This document shows, piece by piece, positions 43,987 through 51,042 of a stretch of DNA of 64,000 nucleotides. The first letter of the stretch is position 1. Every line of letters starts with the position of its first letter. The notes under the pieces were generated by a model, which saw only the letters and a list, made by a program, of their open reading frames with translations, made no database searches and was not told where the DNA came from. This DNA is from Acetobacterium sp965140355. GTDB lineage: Bacteria > Bacillota > Clostridia > Eubacteriales > Eubacteriaceae. A program made the position numbers and the translations under genes. Where the stretch lies: NCBI GenBank assembly GCA_965140355.1, contig OZ223195.1, positions 372,001 through 436,000 on the forward strand. The letters run 5' to 3'.

Positions 43987-45210
43987 CTAATTTACAAATG
44001 CCACTTCTTTAACAGTTGATTCAATAATATCATACGCTTGATCGCAATCTTCTTTGGTGACAATCAATGGTGGAATCATTCGGATAATATTTTTGCCAAT
44101 TGCCGTAATTAACAAATGTTTTTCCATCACCCCATGTTTGATGTCTACACCCGAAATACCATCTTCGAATTCGACGCCAATCAGTAATCCCTGTCCCCTG
44201 ACTTCTTTAACATGAGGCAAATTTTTTAATTTATCCATAAAATAAGCACCCATGCTTTTCGCATTACCAGCCAGATCGCGATCCAAAAGTTCAGTGATTT
44301 GAGCCAGAGATGCCGCTGTCGAAACCGGATGACCACCATAAGTAGTCCCATGAGAACCCATTGTAAAGGCTTTGGCAACTTCTTCTGTCGCACAGATCGC
44401 ACCGATTGGCATTCCGCCTCCCATTGCTTTTGCCATCGAAACGATATCTGGTTTAATTCCGTAATTCATATAAGACATAATGGCTCCGGTTCGGCACCAG
44501 CCAGTCTGAACTTCATCAAGTAGTAATAACAGCCCTTTTTCATCACATAATGCTCGAATTCCGGTCATGAATTCCATTGTTGCCGGATGAACGCCACCTT
44601 CTCCCTGTACTGGTTCAATCAGGATCGCAATGGTATTATCATTAACTGCCGCTTTAAAAGAATCAAGATTATTGAAATCGGCATACGAAAATCCCGGTGT
44701 CATTTTGCCAAATCCAATTTGGCAAGCATTATCTGGTTGCCCGGTAGCACTCATTGCTCCAAATGTTCGGCCATGGAAAGACATTCGCGCGGTTACAATA
44801 TTGTATCGGTCTGAACCATACTTTTCCACGCCATATTTCCGCGCCATTTTAATCATCGCTTCATTTGCTTCGGTTCCGGAATTCTGAAAAAATATTTTAT
44901 CCATGCCAATGTTCGTGCATATTTTTTCAGCCAGTAATACTTGGGGAATCGTATAAGGATAGTTGAAGGTATGAATCAAATCTGAAACCTGATCTTTAAC
45001 CGCAGCAACAACTTTTTCATTGCAATTTCCAGCACTATTTACCGCAATGCCGGCATAAAAATCGAGATACGGGGTACCTTCTTCATCGTAAATATACATA
45101 TCCTTTGCCGTTTCAGCAATGAAGTCAAATCGCTCATATGTTTCAATCATAAACTGATCAACTTTTTGTTTTAATTCTGCTTTTGATAGTTTGGTGTCTT
45201 TTAGTCTCAT
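43987..45210 (-). CDS. Class III aminotransferase (ArgD/GABA-transaminase family)
   Basis: A 407-residue fold-type I PLP enzyme. Motifs include FFQNSGTEANEAMIK, SFHGRTFGAM, LLLLDEVQTGWCRTG and the PLP lysine in SMAKAMGGGMPIG. Class III enzymes transfer the terminal amino group of acetylornithine, GABA, putrescine or similar omega-amino compounds to 2-oxoglutarate. Without other arginine genes and next to a permease, an Fe-ADH and a PuuR-like regulator, an omega-amino acid is more likely than acetylornithine. Its leader holds a strong promoter, two copies of a 15-bp repeat nearby and a terminator. AAAGGA precedes the ATG. Confidence 0.88.
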   Translation of the reverse strand: MRLKDTKLSKAELKQKVDQFMIETYERFDFIAETAKDMYIYDEEGTPYLDFYAGIAVNSAGNCNEKVVAAVKDQVSDLIHTFNYPYTIPQVLLAEKICTNIGMDKIFFQNSGTEANEAMIKMARKYGVEKYGSDRYNIVTARMSFHGRTFGAMSATGQPDNACQIGFGKMTPGFSYADFNNLDSFKAAVNDNTIAILIEPVQGEGGVHPATMEFMTGIRALCDEKGLLLLLDEVQTGWCRTGAIMSYMNYGIKPDIVSMAKAMGGGMPIGAICATEEVAKAFTMGSHGTTYGGHPVSTAASLAQITELLDRDLAGNAKSMGAYFMDKLKNLPHVKEVRGQGLLIGVEFEDGISGVDIKHGVMEKHLLITAIGKNIIRMIPPLIVTKEDCDQAYDIIESTVKEVAFVN

Positions 45211-45266
45211 TTTAATTTCCTTTCAATATAGTTTCCGAACTCCCTTGTCCAGAAAATCTGCTAAAT

Positions 45267-45307
45267 AAAAAAAGCGCCGTAACATAAATAAATCATGTTT
45301 CGAACGC
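45267..45307 (-). terminator. Leader terminator of the class III aminotransferase
   Basis: Arms 45274-45285 and 45295-45307 (imperfect, about 10 pairs) are followed on the minus strand by seven T residues. It lies between the promoter at 45334-45362 and the start codon at 45210, so it is a candidate attenuator. Confidence 0.6.
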
Positions 45308-45333
45308 CTTTGTTCATATCAATCGACAACCAA

Positions 45334-45362
45334 ACTATAACACGTGTGCATTATATTGTCAA
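45334..45362 (-). promoter_or_regulatory. Promoter of the class III aminotransferase
   Basis: TTGACA (45357-45362), a 17-bp spacer and TATAGT (45334-45339) on the minus strand. The spacer is covered by one copy of the 15-bp direct repeat. Confidence 0.75.
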
Positions 45363-45455
45363 TACGTGCATTGATATTTTCATAAATTTTGCATATGATC
45401 CCATAAATTAGCCATATAGTATCAATAAGTTACAATTGGATGTGCATTATATTGT
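45345..45455. repeat. 15-bp direct repeats, candidate operator
   Basis: TGTGCATTATATTGT occurs at 45345-45359 and 45441-45455, 96 bp apart. A related half-site, ACGTGCATTGATA, lies between them. One copy overlaps the aminotransferase promoter and the other lies close to the end of the XRE-cupin regulator gene, which is the likely binding protein. Confidence 0.6.
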
Positions 45456-45487
45456 ACTTCATATTTTACTATCGTGCTAAACTTTTT

Positions 45488-46045
45488 TTATATTTTAAAC
45501 ATAAATACGATCGTAAATTTTAATTTTCCTTTACTCTTATTCACATAACTATGTTTAACTGATGTGCTAATGGAAATGGCATCTTCTTCTTTAACCTGGT
45601 AAACAGCGTTCTCGAGTTCCAAGGTTAACTCGCCTTTGTGCACCAAAATATATTCAAAAGTGCCTTGACCATGGGCACCGCTAATATAACACGAGCCCGG
45701 TTCGATTTCTATTTCATAAATTTCAAACAAACGATTTTTATCATACGGAAAATAAGTATACACCGTATAGTGTCCGGGAACTTCCTTAGTTGGCACGAGT
45801 TTATTGCGGTTAACCTCATAGACCCCAACTCCCGGTCGCCGGATCAAATCCTGTAAGTCAACCCTCAGACCACTGACAATCTTCCCGATCGTTCCAATTG
45901 TCGGATTCGCTTCACCGCGTTCAATTTGTCCTAACATACTTTTGCTAACACCGGTCTGTTCGGCAACGGCATCCATACTCATGCCTTTTTCCTTACGAAT
46001 CGATTTTAAGTTAATTGCTATATTTTGATTTAAGTAATCCATCAT
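45488..46045 (-). CDS. XRE-cupin transcriptional regulator (PuuR-like)
   Basis: A 185-residue regulator with an N-terminal helix-turn-helix (MDAVAEQTGVSKSMLGQIER) and a C-terminal cupin barrel (EIEPGSCYISGAHGQGTFEYILV). This fusion is typical of regulators of amino acid and polyamine degradation such as PuuR. It is encoded just upstream of the aminotransferase, whose promoter carries repeated TGCAC-containing elements. Two adjacent ATGs (46045 and 46042) both suit the GAGG ribosome binding site; the frame to the TTG at 46063 is not favoured. Confidence 0.88.
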   Translation of the reverse strand: MMDYLNQNIAINLKSIRKEKGMSMDAVAEQTGVSKSMLGQIERGEANPTIGTIGKIVSGLRVDLQDLIRRPGVGVYEVNRNKLVPTKEVPGHYTVYTYFPYDKNRLFEIYEIEIEPGSCYISGAHGQGTFEYILVHKGELTLELENAVYQVKEEDAISISTSVKHSYVNKSKGKLKFTIVFMFKI

Positions 46046-46187
46046 CTTCGCCTCATCTTTCAATGCTTAGTTTAACGTAAGAGCAAAGCAAAATCAACGA
46101 ATCGTGCAAAAATCCTTTAATAGATGGTCATTATCCTTAGTTTTTCTCGCCTTTGAGAAACCTAAAGTTTTTTCCAAATTTCCAGAA

Positions 46188-46212
46188 AGCCTTTTTGCCC
46201 CTCTAAAAGGCT
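46188..46212 (-). terminator. Hairpin after the 4-hydroxybutyrate dehydrogenase gene
   Basis: AGCCTTTT/AAAAGGCT, a perfect 8-bp stem with a 9-nt loop; only TTT follows on the minus strand. It lies about 150 bp after the 4hbD stop and upstream of the XRE-cupin gene. Confidence 0.45.
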
Positions 46213-46359
46213 ATTTATAGCGCTCATCGGATGGGGGATTACAAAATAATTATCTAAACAACCTGAAACGATTGTTTGAAAATAATGAGGTATTTAAGAA
46301 TCTGTTAATGATTCTCATATTTTTTCATTGTTGTTGACCTAGTCTTTTGGTTTCTAACC

Positions 46360-47478
46360 CTAAAACAACTTTTTATAAATTGCAAAAACTTGTTCTTGTG
46401 ATAAGGGCACATAATTATTTGCCATCAATCGTGCTTGTTTCGTCATGACCGCTTCTGTAAAATCAACCAGGTCAGATTCGCTTACCCCATATTCATGTAA
46501 TGCTTTTTTTGTAATAATATGATTTAAAAGATTTTCTATTTGATTGTATACATCATTGGCAGGGCATCCTAAAATATCGGCAAGAAAATCATTTAATTTT
46601 TTAATCGCACCGTTGGGATTAATCGCCTGATAGGTCTTATAAACTTCGGTAAACATGACATAGTTAGCCTCACCATGTGGTACATGATAAACAGCTCCAA
46701 GCGGATAACTCATCGCATGGACTGCCGCACAACCGGCATTTCCAAAGGCAATGCCAGCAAAAGTTGACGCGATCATAAAGTCCTTCAATAATGGTTGCCG
46801 AGCTTCGTTGCCGTTTTGGGCGATTTTTTGATAACCAGCTAAGATAATTTCCATTGCTTTGAGCGAATAGAGTTGTGTGAACGCATTGGCTTTGGGTGAG
46901 GTATATGACTCAATCGCGTGAATCAGCGCATCAATGGAACTGGTTGCAAAAACACGCCTCGGCAGATTATTCAAAAGCTCAGGTACTAAAACAGCATAAT
47001 CGGCGTAAAGTTCATCAACTGCTAAGCCAAATTTCGAATGAATCGCCGTTAGTTCGAGAATGGAAATATTTGTCACTTCACTCCCGGTTCCGCAAGTTGT
47101 TGGAATCAAAATCAGTTCTTTTTCTTTTATTATTTCAAGTTCTTTGTTAAATAGGTCAACAACTGGGATAATGTTTTTTAGGGCAAATAATTTTGCAACA
47201 TCTAAAATTGTTCCACCGCCGATACCAAAAACACGATTGTATGAAAAATCCTTAATGTCGGCGTAAATTTTTTCAACCATCACATCGGTTGGTTCACCCT
47301 TGACATATTTTCTGTAATTGATGCAAATTGCGTCATCCCCGATTTTATCTTTAAAATAATCTTCATTCGTGCGGTCACTGATAAAAACCAAATCACCTTT
47401 GCCAATTTGAAAATGCTCACAAAGCTCCTGGCACTGTTCAAACTGCAATATTTTAGGTGTTATTCCAAATTGTTTCAT
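46360..47478 (-). CDS. 4hbD: 4-hydroxybutyrate dehydrogenase (iron-dependent ADH family)
   Basis: A 372-residue Fe-ADH closely resembling, from memory, the Clostridium kluyveri enzyme over its whole length, including GIGGGTILDVAKLFALK, ILIPTTCGTGSEVTN, FAGIAFGNAGCAAVHAMSYP and YHVPHGEANY. It interconverts succinate semialdehyde and 4-hydroxybutyrate with NAD(H). It lies 52 bp downstream of gabT on the same strand, which would supply the semialdehyde from GABA. No 4-hydroxybutyryl-CoA transferase or dehydratase is in the window. AAAGGAG precedes the ATG. Confidence 0.9.
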   Translation of the reverse strand: MKQFGITPKILQFEQCQELCEHFQIGKGDLVFISDRTNEDYFKDKIGDDAICINYRKYVKGEPTDVMVEKIYADIKDFSYNRVFGIGGGTILDVAKLFALKNIIPVVDLFNKELEIIKEKELILIPTTCGTGSEVTNISILELTAIHSKFGLAVDELYADYAVLVPELLNNLPRRVFATSSIDALIHAIESYTSPKANAFTQLYSLKAMEIILAGYQKIAQNGNEARQPLLKDFMIASTFAGIAFGNAGCAAVHAMSYPLGAVYHVPHGEANYVMFTEVYKTYQAINPNGAIKKLNDFLADILGCPANDVYNQIENLLNHIITKKALHEYGVSESDLVDFTEAVMTKQARLMANNYVPLSQEQVFAIYKKLF

Positions 47479-47530
47479 CTTAACTCCTTTCGGTTGACTG
47501 TTTTGTCTTTCTTTTTCAAATTATCATTTT

Positions 47531-48883
47531 TTATCGACACTTTACAAGTGCTTTTTCAAAAATTTCAAGTCCAGCATCTAATTGGGCATCGGTAATGACA
47601 AGTGGGGCTAAGAAACGGATGACATTACCATAAACTCCGGCACTTTCAATTATTAAACCATTTTGAGCCGCTTCATTAACAACCGCAGCAACCAGTTCAG
47701 GATAAGGTTCCTTGGTACTTGTGTCTTTAACAAATTCAATCCCGATCATTGCACCCAAACCTCTAATATCACCAATGACATCATATTTTGTTTGCCATTG
47801 ATTAAAGCGGTCAATAACTTTTTTGCCAATTTCGGCGGCCCGTTCATCCATGTGATCGCGTTGCATAATCTCAATTACTTTAAGTGCGGCGGCACAGGCC
47901 AATGGATTTCCACAGAAGGTTCCGCCAATGGTTCCACCTTTGACCGATTCCATGATTTCTTTTCGGGCTGTGATTGCACTGATTGGAAGTCCGGCGGCAA
48001 TCGATTTGGCACTGGTAATAATATCCGGTTGGGCATCAACAGCCTGCCAATATTCTGAAGCAAACATCTTTCCGGTTCGACAAAATCCGGTTTGGACTTC
48101 ATCGGCTATTAACAAGATTCCTTTTTCATCACAAATTTTCCTAACTACTTTAACCCATTCGATTGGCGCCGGAATAAATCCACCTTCGCCTTGCAGTGGT
48201 TCCACAACAATTGCTGCAACGTATTCAGCTGGTGAACACTCTTCAAATACTTTATAAATACTTTCGGTATAATAGTCAATAGCTGCGGATTCGGTCATTT
48301 CACCTGGCGTTCGATAAAGATAAGGAAACTGCGCCCGATAAACGCCATCCGGAAATGGTCCCAAACCATAAGCATAGGCTTTTTTAGAGGTCATCGTCAT
48401 CGTCAGCATGGTGCGTCCGTGAAAGGCTCCTGAAAAAACAATAATATTTGGTCTTTTAGTAAAAGCTTTCGCAATTTTCACAGCGTTCTCATCAGCTTCA
48501 GCACCACTGTTAGCAAAAAATGTCATTTTCTCATTTCCTTTAACTGGAACAATGGCATTCATTTTTTCAGCCAATTCAACGTAACCTTCATGTGTGACAA
48601 TATTAAACATGCCATGAAAATATTTTTCCGACTGATCTTTGACAGCGGCTACAATTTCGGGATGAGAATAGCCAATGTTTAAAACGCCGACACCGCCAAC
48701 CCAATCAATAAACTGATTACCATCAACGTCCTCGACCATGGCACCTTCGCCCTTTTCGATGACAACGGGATAAACACATTTGATTGCCGCTGGAACGGCT
48801 TTTTCTCTTCTTTCGATGATCGCTTTTGCTTTAGGTCCCGGTACTTGCGGGGTAATAATTTGAGGTAATTCATTTTTTAACAT
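47531..48883 (-). CDS. gabT: 4-aminobutyrate aminotransferase
   Basis: A 450-residue class III PLP aminotransferase of the GabT type: FFANSGAEADENAVKIAK, SGAFHGRTMLTMTMTSK, LIADEVQTGFCRTGKM and the PLP lysine in TSAKSIAAGLPIS. It moves the amino group of GABA to 2-oxoglutarate, giving succinate semialdehyde and glutamate. The ATG at 48883 has AAGGAG 7 nt upstream; the longer open frame to 49003 runs through a terminator and is excluded. It is divergent from a PucR regulator and leads into 4hbD. A leader terminator sits between its promoter and start. Confidence 0.93.
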   Translation of the reverse strand: MLKNELPQIITPQVPGPKAKAIIERREKAVPAAIKCVYPVVIEKGEGAMVEDVDGNQFIDWVGGVGVLNIGYSHPEIVAAVKDQSEKYFHGMFNIVTHEGYVELAEKMNAIVPVKGNEKMTFFANSGAEADENAVKIAKAFTKRPNIIVFSGAFHGRTMLTMTMTSKKAYAYGLGPFPDGVYRAQFPYLYRTPGEMTESAAIDYYTESIYKVFEECSPAEYVAAIVVEPLQGEGGFIPAPIEWVKVVRKICDEKGILLIADEVQTGFCRTGKMFASEYWQAVDAQPDIITSAKSIAAGLPISAITARKEIMESVKGGTIGGTFCGNPLACAAALKVIEIMQRDHMDERAAEIGKKVIDRFNQWQTKYDVIGDIRGLGAMIGIEFVKDTSTKEPYPELVAAVVNEAAQNGLIIESAGVYGNVIRFLAPLVITDAQLDAGLEIFEKALVKCR

Positions 48884-48903
48884 ACATTTTCTCCTTTTTT
48901 TCA

Positions 48904-48946
48904 ACAAAAAAAAGCACAACAGAGAATTGACTTCTTTGTCGTGCTT
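48904..48946 (-). terminator. Leader terminator (attenuator) of gabT
   Basis: Arms 48912-48920 and 48938-48946 (one G-U pair, with some further pairing inside) are followed on the minus strand by eight T residues, ending just before the gabT ribosome binding site. The upstream gene (pucR-like) is divergent, so this terminator can only act on gabT transcripts. Confidence 0.75.
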
Positions 48947-48959
48947 ACGCTTAATAAGA

Positions 48960-48987
48960 ATTATAGCACAATCAATTTGATTCGCAA
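48960..48987 (-). promoter_or_regulatory. gabT promoter with palindrome in the spacer
   Basis: TTGCGA (48982-48987), a 16-bp spacer and an extended TGC-TATAAT (-10 at 48960-48965) on the minus strand. The palindrome AATCAA-T-TTGATT (48970-48982) fills the spacer and is a candidate operator for the divergent PucR protein. Confidence 0.65.
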
Positions 48988-49130
48988 TATCATATAAGCC
49001 CAATTATATTCACTATCTTCGTGCTGGACAGACAAATATCCGTTTAGTATAATATTAAACAACTCTAAATAACCGTTTGAATTTATAAACTCCAAAAAAT
49101 AAAATAATTTCTAATCGAGGTGTCATCGCA

Positions 49131-50255
49131 ATGTCCATTATTTTATCTGATTTATTTGATGCTACAAAAAACACATATCATCTGCAACTGATTACCGGTG
49201 AAGATGGTCTTAACACACCAATCCATTGGGTACAATTTACCGAAGATATCGGAACAACCGATTTTTTAAAAGGCGGAGAGTTAATTTTTACCACTGGTAT
49301 GAGTGCCAATTCTGAAAATTGGCTTTATGATTTTATCACCCAACTGATCAAACAAAAAACCAGCGGTCTTGTTCTCAATATCGGGCGCTACATTTTTGCT
49401 GATTCCATTTCAAATGATGTCATTGATTTATGCACGAAACGTCATTTCCCCCTTTTTACGATGCCCTGGAAAGTTCATCTGGCCACGATTATGCAAGATT
49501 ACTGCAATCGGATCTTTATGCAATCCTACCAGGAAGATCGGACGACAATGGCTTTTCAACAGCTGTTGTTACATCCCAACGAATTAGAATCCAGCATCGA
49601 TACCCTCAATAGCCTGGGTTACGAAACCAATGCCCCTTATTTGATTTTAATTTGCCAAAATCTGGAATCTCCGACGCTGCTAACAAAGTACCTGACAAAT
49701 ATAGGAACCCAAAAATACCTGTTTCGGATTGAAGAGCGCTCTGTTTTTGTCTTTCAAGAGGCCTCCATTGAACTGCTTTCTCATGAACTGACGAACGCCA
49801 AGTTTACGCGTTTAAATCCCGCAGTCTGTTTTGGGATTGGCGATCAGAGTGATTCGCTTCTAACTCTCCATCATAGTTATAAACATGCCCTTTTCGCGCT
49901 TAAGGCAGCACAAAGTCAAGGCCTAACCTGTCTCAGTTTTACGGAGCTAGGCCCTTTCAAACTCTTTTTTGCAGTGTCAGATAAAATGATTTTAACCGAA
50001 CTGGTTGAAAGTAACTTAGCTGTCCTGGAAGCTTATGACTTAAAAAATAATGCCAATCTGATTGCGACCCTCCGCCTTTACATTGAACATGACGGCAGCA
50101 TTCAAGCGGTAGCTGATGCCTCATTTACGCATCGCAACACGATCAATTATCGGATGAAAAAAATTCGCCAGATTCTCAAAACAGAGTTATTTACCATGGA
50201 AGCAAAATTTAATTTACGCTTGGCTTTTCTGATTAAAGATTTTCTGTCACTCTGA
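49131..50255 (+). CDS. PucR-family transcriptional regulator
   Basis: A 374-residue regulator. The N-terminal PucR-like sensor domain (LSDLFDATKNTYHLQLITG, VQFTEDIGTTDFLKGGELIF) is followed by a GGDEF-like middle region and a C-terminal HTH_30 domain (YIEHDGSIQAVADASFTHRN, TINYRMKKIRQIL). PucR proteins usually activate nitrogen-compound catabolism in response to the substrate. Its divergent placement 247 bp from gabT suggests it controls the gabT-4hbD operon. A GAGGTG ribosome binding site precedes the ATG. Confidence 0.9.
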   Translation: MSIILSDLFDATKNTYHLQLITGEDGLNTPIHWVQFTEDIGTTDFLKGGELIFTTGMSANSENWLYDFITQLIKQKTSGLVLNIGRYIFADSISNDVIDLCTKRHFPLFTMPWKVHLATIMQDYCNRIFMQSYQEDRTTMAFQQLLLHPNELESSIDTLNSLGYETNAPYLILICQNLESPTLLTKYLTNIGTQKYLFRIEERSVFVFQEASIELLSHELTNAKFTRLNPAVCFGIGDQSDSLLTLHHSYKHALFALKAAQSQGLTCLSFTELGPFKLFFAVSDKMILTELVESNLAVLEAYDLKNNANLIATLRLYIEHDGSIQAVADASFTHRNTINYRMKKIRQILKTELFTMEAKFNLRLAFLIKDFLSL

Positions 50256-50285
50256 TCTAAAACAGATCGTTTTAGATCGAAAATT
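50254..50285 (+). terminator. Terminator of the pucR-like gene
   Basis: GATCTAAAAC/GTTTTAGATC (50254-50263 with 50269-50278) followed by GAAAATTTTT; the stem overlaps the stop codon. Confidence 0.55.
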
Positions 50286-50371
50286 TTTAATAATCCCCTT
50301 AGGAGCGCAAGCCTTTTAGCAGGATTAACTAAAATAAAATGTTTTTCACCAAATTTTAGTTGACAGATAAT

Positions 50372-50413
50372 GTTAGTTATAGTAAACTTCTTTTGTAGTT
50401 AGCCTTTGCTAAC
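50372..50413 (+). promoter_or_regulatory. Candidate metalloregulator sites upstream of feoA
   Basis: GTTAGC-CTTT-GCTAAC (50398-50413) is a perfect 6-4-6 palindrome. A degenerate copy, GTTAGT-TATA-GTAAAC, lies at 50372-50387 just after a TTGACA at 50360-50365. The same 6-4-6 architecture recurs before feoB. The TTAG/CTAA arms resemble DtxR-family operators more than Fur boxes. Confidence 0.5.
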
Positions 50414-50488
50414 AATCGCAACTTATTATTAAACACTGCTATTTTATTTTTCGTTGCGATATCTTAATCATTTAATAAGGAGGATATT

Positions 50489-50701
50489 ATGATGCCATTA
50501 GCAATTGCCAAGGTTGGTGAGATTAATACGATTAAACGAATTAGCGGTCAGGATGAAACAAAGCGGTTCCTAGAAAATCTCGGCTTTATTGTTGATGATC
50601 CTATTACTGTTGTTTCAAAAATGGGTGGCAATGTAATCGTCACTGTTAAAGGAACGCGGGTCGCAATCAGCCAAAATATGGCTAATCGTATTATCGTATA
50701 A
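50489..50701 (+). CDS. feoA: FeoA-family protein (first copy)
   Basis: A 70-residue SH3-like FeoA domain protein (GEINTIKRISGQDETKRFLENLGF, split over residues 11-33, then VVSKMGGNVIVTVKGTRVAI). FeoA assists the FeoB ferrous iron transporter. Two FeoA-type genes precede feoB here. This copy is the more divergent one. AAGGAGG precedes the ATG at 50489; a second ATG follows immediately. Confidence 0.9.
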   Translation: MMPLAIAKVGEINTIKRISGQDETKRFLENLGFIVDDPITVVSKMGGNVIVTVKGTRVAISQNMANRIIV

Positions 50702-50752
50702 CCAGTAACCTAAAATACTGAAAATGAACCAACAAGAAAGGAACTTATTTTT

Positions 50753-50974
50753 ATGAGCACACTCAGAACTGCTAAATGTGGAGACACAGTAACCGTTATT
50801 AAAATCCATGGTGATGGTCCTATCAAACGTCGAATCATGGATATGGGCATTACCAAAGGAACTTCCCTCTACGTTCGCAAAGTCGCCCCACTTGGTGATC
50901 CTTTCGAAATCACGGTAAGAGGATATGAATTATCACTAAGAAAAAAAGATGCTGAAATGATCGAAATCAGATAG
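50753..50974 (+). CDS. feoA: FeoA-family protein (second copy)
   Basis: A 73-residue FeoA protein with the classical pattern CGDTVTVIKIHGDGPIKRRI, MDMGITKGTSLYVRKVAPLG and DPFEITVRGYELSLRKKDA. It lies 51 bp after the first feoA and 68 bp before feoB on the same strand. AAAGGAA precedes the ATG. Confidence 0.92.
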   Translation: MSTLRTAKCGDTVTVIKIHGDGPIKRRIMDMGITKGTSLYVRKVAPLGDPFEITVRGYELSLRKKDAEMIEIR

Positions 50975-51009
50975 CCAATTAAATTTTGGCATATTTTTTT
51001 GAATTAAAT

Positions 51010-51025
51010 GTTAGTTTTTACTAAC
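51010..51025 (+). promoter_or_regulatory. Palindrome immediately before feoB
   Basis: GTTAGT-TTTT-ACTAAC, the same 6-4-6 form as the site upstream of feoA, ending 2 bp before the feoB ribosome binding site. It may be an internal operator or an RNA hairpin affecting translation. Confidence 0.5.
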
Positions 51026-51042
51026 TTAAGGAGGATTACTGA

